Positions 32,917-35,018 of a stretch of DNA of 35,018 nt are shown here, piece after piece. Numbering within the stretch: the first letter of the stretch is position 1; every line of letters begins with the position of its first letter. This stretch comes from Rubrivivax sp. GTDB lineage: Bacteria > Pseudomonadota > Gammaproteobacteria > Burkholderiales > Burkholderiaceae_C. A program made the position numbers and the translations under genes. The notes under the pieces are model-generated. The model did no database searches, was not told the origin of the DNA, and worked only from the letters and a program-made list of their open reading frames with translations. Location: positions 1 to 35,018 of the forward strand of contig JAJTDM010000034.1 of assembly GCA_021300575.1 (NCBI GenBank), written 5' to 3'.

Positions 32917-34449
32917 ATGACCACACTGCAACTTCAAGGCGCGCCCGTTCTCGTGGTGGGCGCCGGCATCATGGGCGCGGGCATCGCGCAGGTGGCGGCC
33001 CAGGCCGGCCATGCCGTGCAACTCTTTGACGCCCGCGAGGGCGCGGCCGCGCAGGCCAAGGCCAAGCTGGCCGCCACGCTGGACGGCCTGGTGGCCAAGG
33101 GCAAGCTGGCGGCCGAGGCCGCGGTGGCCACGCTGGCGCGCATCAGCCCCATCAGCACGCTGGAGGAGGCCGCCGGTGCGGCGCTGGTCGTGGAAGCCAT
33201 CGTCGAGAACCTGGAGGTCAAGCGCGGCCTGCTGCGCCAGCTGGAAGGCCTGGTCGGTGAGCGCTGCGTGCTGGCTTCCAACACATCGTCCATCTCGGTC
33301 ACGGCGCTGGCCAACGGCCTGCAACACCCGCAGCGTCTGGTGGGCATGCACTTCTTCAACCCCGTGCCGCTGATGAAGCTGGTGGAGGTGGTCTCCGGCT
33401 TGCACACCGATGCGGCCGTGGCCGACGCCATCTTCGATCTCTCCAAGGCCTGGGGCAAGGTGCCGGTGCACGCCAAGTCCACGCCCGGCTTCATCGTCAA
33501 CCGCATCGCCCGGCCCTACTACGCCGAGACCCTGGCCCTGCTGCTGGAGCAGGCGGCACCGCCGCAGGTGCTGGATGCCTGCCTGAAGGCGGCAGGCTTC
33601 CGCATGGGCCCGTGCGAGCTGATGGACCTGATCGGCCACGACACCAACTTCGCGGTGACGAACTCGGTCTACGAGGCCAATTTTCAGGACAAGCGCTTCG
33701 TGCCCTCGCTGGTGCAGCGCGACATGGTGGAAGGCGGGCTGCTGGGCCGCAAGAGCGGCCGCGGCTTCTACCGCTACCCCGAAGGCGTGCCCGCGCTGCC
33801 CGTGGCGGTGCACGAGGCACCGGCGACTGCCCGCACCGTCACCGTGCACGGCAGCGGCCCCGTGGCCGACTGGCTGGAAGCCGCCACCACCCAGGCGCTG
33901 GCCGCCCAGGGCTGGGGCCCGGCGCGTGCAGCCGGCAGCGACTGGACGGGCTTGGAAATCGACGGTGCGCGCCTGGCGCTGACCGACGGCCGCTGCGCTG
34001 CCGAGCTGGCCGCCGCCTGGGGCGTGGCCGAGGTGGCCGTGTTCGACCGACCGGTGCAGTTTCCTGCTGTTGCCATCGCTCCCGGCACGGCCCTGGCCTA
34101 TGCCGTGGCCCCGCAGGCCAGCGCCGCCTGGCAGGCGCAGGCACCGGCCTGGCTGGCGGCCCTGGGCCTGGCGCCGCTGCCGGTGGCCGATGCACCGGGC
34201 CTGGTGGTGGCGCGCACCGTGGCCATGCTGATCAACGAGGCGGCAGACGCCGTGCTGCAGGGCGTGTGCTCGCCCGAGGGGGCAGACGCCGCCATGAAGC
34301 TGGGCGTCAACTACCCGGCCGGGCCCTTCGAATGGCTGCAGCGCTGGAGCGCTTCTGGCGTGGTGGCAGTGCTGCAGGCGCTGGACGCGCACTACCGCGG
34401 TGAGCGCTACCGCGTCAGCCCCTGGCTGCGCCGGCAGGCGGCGTCGTAA
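32917..34449 (+). CDS. paaH: 3-hydroxyacyl-CoA dehydrogenase (PaaH-like)
   Basis: A 510-residue NAD-dependent dehydrogenase with two C-terminal domains, as in PaaH/3-hydroxyadipyl-CoA dehydrogenase. The NAD site is VVGAGIMGAGIAQVAAQAGH, followed by VEAIVENLEVK, ASNTSSISVTALA, the catalytic His in GMHFFNPVPLMKLVEVV, and STPGFIVNRIARPYYAE. A second 3HCDH C-terminal domain is seen in MLINEAADAVLQGVCSPEG and GVNYPAGPFEWLQRW. It would oxidise 3-hydroxyadipyl-CoA to 3-oxoadipyl-CoA; the thiolase that follows in this route is not in the window. It starts 24 bases after the hydratase. Confidence 0.9.
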   Translation: MTTLQLQGAPVLVVGAGIMGAGIAQVAAQAGHAVQLFDAREGAAAQAKAKLAATLDGLVAKGKLAAEAAVATLARISPISTLEEAAGAALVVEAIVENLEVKRGLLRQLEGLVGERCVLASNTSSISVTALANGLQHPQRLVGMHFFNPVPLMKLVEVVSGLHTDAAVADAIFDLSKAWGKVPVHAKSTPGFIVNRIARPYYAETLALLLEQAAPPQVLDACLKAAGFRMGPCELMDLIGHDTNFAVTNSVYEANFQDKRFVPSLVQRDMVEGGLLGRKSGRGFYRYPEGVPALPVAVHEAPATARTVTVHGSGPVADWLEAATTQALAAQGWGPARAAGSDWTGLEIDGARLALTDGRCAAELAAAWGVAEVAVFDRPVQFPAVAIAPGTALAYAVAPQASAAWQAQAPAWLAALGLAPLPVADAPGLVVARTVAMLINEAADAVLQGVCSPEGADAAMKLGVNYPAGPFEWLQRWSASGVVAVLQALDAHYRGERYRVSPWLRRQAAS

Positions 34450-34465
34450 GCCGGCAGGACAGGGC

Positions 34466-34915
34466 ATGAAGTTCGCCGAATTCCTTGCCGGACAGGTGAT
34501 CGAGGGCGGCCCCTTCCACCTGACCGAAGACGAGGTGCTGCGCTTTGCCGCCACCTACGACCCCCAGTGGTTCCACACCAACCCCGAGGCCGCGGCGCAA
34601 GGCCCCTTCGGCGGCCTCATCGCCAGCGGCTGGCAGTCCTGTGGCATTGCCATGCGGCTGGCCGCGCTGGCGGCCCTGGAAGGCTCGGAATCCTTCGCCT
34701 CGCCCGGCATCGCGTGGATCAAGTTCCCCCACCCCGTGCGGCCGGGCGATGACCTGCGTCTGCGCGCCACCGTCATCGAGGCGCGGCGCTCGGCCAGCAA
34801 GCCCACGCTCGGCATCCTGCGCTGGCGCTGGCAGCTGTTCAATCAGAATGACATCGAGGTGCTGGACCTGGAAGTGACCAGCCTGTTCGATCTGAAGAAT
34901 TCCGTGGAGATGTAA
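34466..34915 (+). CDS. MaoC-like hot-dog dehydratase
   Basis: A 149-residue hot-dog fold protein starting MKFAEFLAGQVIEGGPFHL, 16 bases after the dehydrogenase. It has the hydratase 2 motif TYDPQWFHTNPEAAAQGPFGGLIASGW with the Asp and His expected for (R)-type enoyl-CoA hydration, then WIKFPHPVRPGDDLR. Such proteins hydrate enoyl-CoA or act as thioesterases. It is the last gene of the rightward box operon seen here and could act on the unsaturated adipyl-CoA intermediates. Confidence 0.87.
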   Translation: MKFAEFLAGQVIEGGPFHLTEDEVLRFAATYDPQWFHTNPEAAAQGPFGGLIASGWQSCGIAMRLAALAALEGSESFASPGIAWIKFPHPVRPGDDLRLRATVIEARRSASKPTLGILRWRWQLFNQNDIEVLDLEVTSLFDLKNSVEM

Positions 34916-35018
34916 TGGATGCCTCCCTCCCCACGGGGATTCGAACTGGAGCCTGGAGATGAAGGGGCTGTTTGGTGGGTTTTCTTGCAGGCTATGCAAG
35001 GTGGACCCTCGAATGGCT
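34916..35018. other. Window end, no gene seen
   Basis: The last 103 bases hold only a 15-codon open stretch from 34916 that ends in TGA. The minus strand has a T-loop-like TTCGAAT segment, but the flanking arms do not pair as a tRNA. Nothing can be supported. Confidence 0.5.

Noticed and set aside
34916..34960. tRNA-like T-loop (TTCGAAT on the minus strand) at the window end
   Set aside because: The bases flanking the loop do not form a T stem and no acceptor, anticodon or D arm can be drawn; most likely chance.

Overview
The window reads as a high-GC betaproteobacterial chromosome, most likely order Burkholderiales. This rests on dense gene packing, strong G/C at third codon positions, and a box-type benzoyl-CoA cluster with a BoxR-type regulator. 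It is an inference; no rRNA or other taxonomic marker is present.

Layout. (1) 1-2500: end of a DegT-type aminotransferase, an NYN-domain protein on the opposite strand, a sugar-phosphate transferase (probably the edge of a surface-polysaccharide locus), and a ParE-like toxin remnant without a visible antitoxin. (2) 2600-4830: an AraC-type regulator divergent from a coupled pair, a thioredoxin-fold peroxiredoxin-like protein and a type II HAD hydrolase. (3) 13050 down to 4866, minus strand: a tightly coupled operon with the hallmarks of arsenosugar biosynthesis. Its order is radical SAM ArsS, a VTT-membrane/flavin-disulfide oxidoreductase fusion, a Tat-exported DUF547 protein, two arsenosugar-type glycosyltransferases, a collapsed flavoprotein remnant, a metallophosphoesterase, an unrecognised 102-residue protein and an MTA-type phosphorylase. 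Almost every junction is an ATGA-type overlap. The exception is the junction between the two glycosyltransferases, which holds three tandem 74-bp repeats. No arsM is in view. (4) 13455-18791: lysE-type exporter, then a roughly 3.9-kb segment flanked by 79-bp perfect direct repeats of the marC 3' end. The segment carries a broken nucleotidyltransferase, a winged-helix/TolB/TPR regulator and a divergent acyl-CoA ligase. marC itself follows, interrupted by an amber codon. (5) 18885-34915: a benzoate catabolic divergon. On the minus strand lie benzoate-CoA ligase, an alpha/beta hydrolase, ABC transporter genes livH-livM-livG-livF and an aldehyde dehydrogenase. On the plus strand lie boxR, boxC, boxB, boxA, an enoyl-CoA hydratase, a 3-hydroxyacyl-CoA dehydrogenase and a MaoC-fold protein.

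How the genes work together. Benzoate would enter by the Liv-type transporter (its periplasmic binding protein is not encoded here). It would be activated to benzoyl-CoA, epoxidised by BoxAB, opened by BoxC, and carried towards 3-oxoadipyl-CoA by aldehyde oxidation and beta-oxidation-like steps. BoxR is the likely repressor. Five sites of the form GCA-N6-TGC, two around the boxR/ligase divergent region and three at about 33-bp spacing over the boxC promoter, are its candidate operators.

In the arsenosugar operon, ArsS would attach a 5'-deoxyadenosyl group to a methylated arsenical, the phosphorylase would remove adenine, and the phosphoesterase and glycosyltransferases would tailor the arsenoribose. 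The jobs of the DUF547 protein, the membrane-flavin fusion and the 102-residue protein in that route are not established by the sequence. This operon is the best candidate in the window for incompletely described biology.
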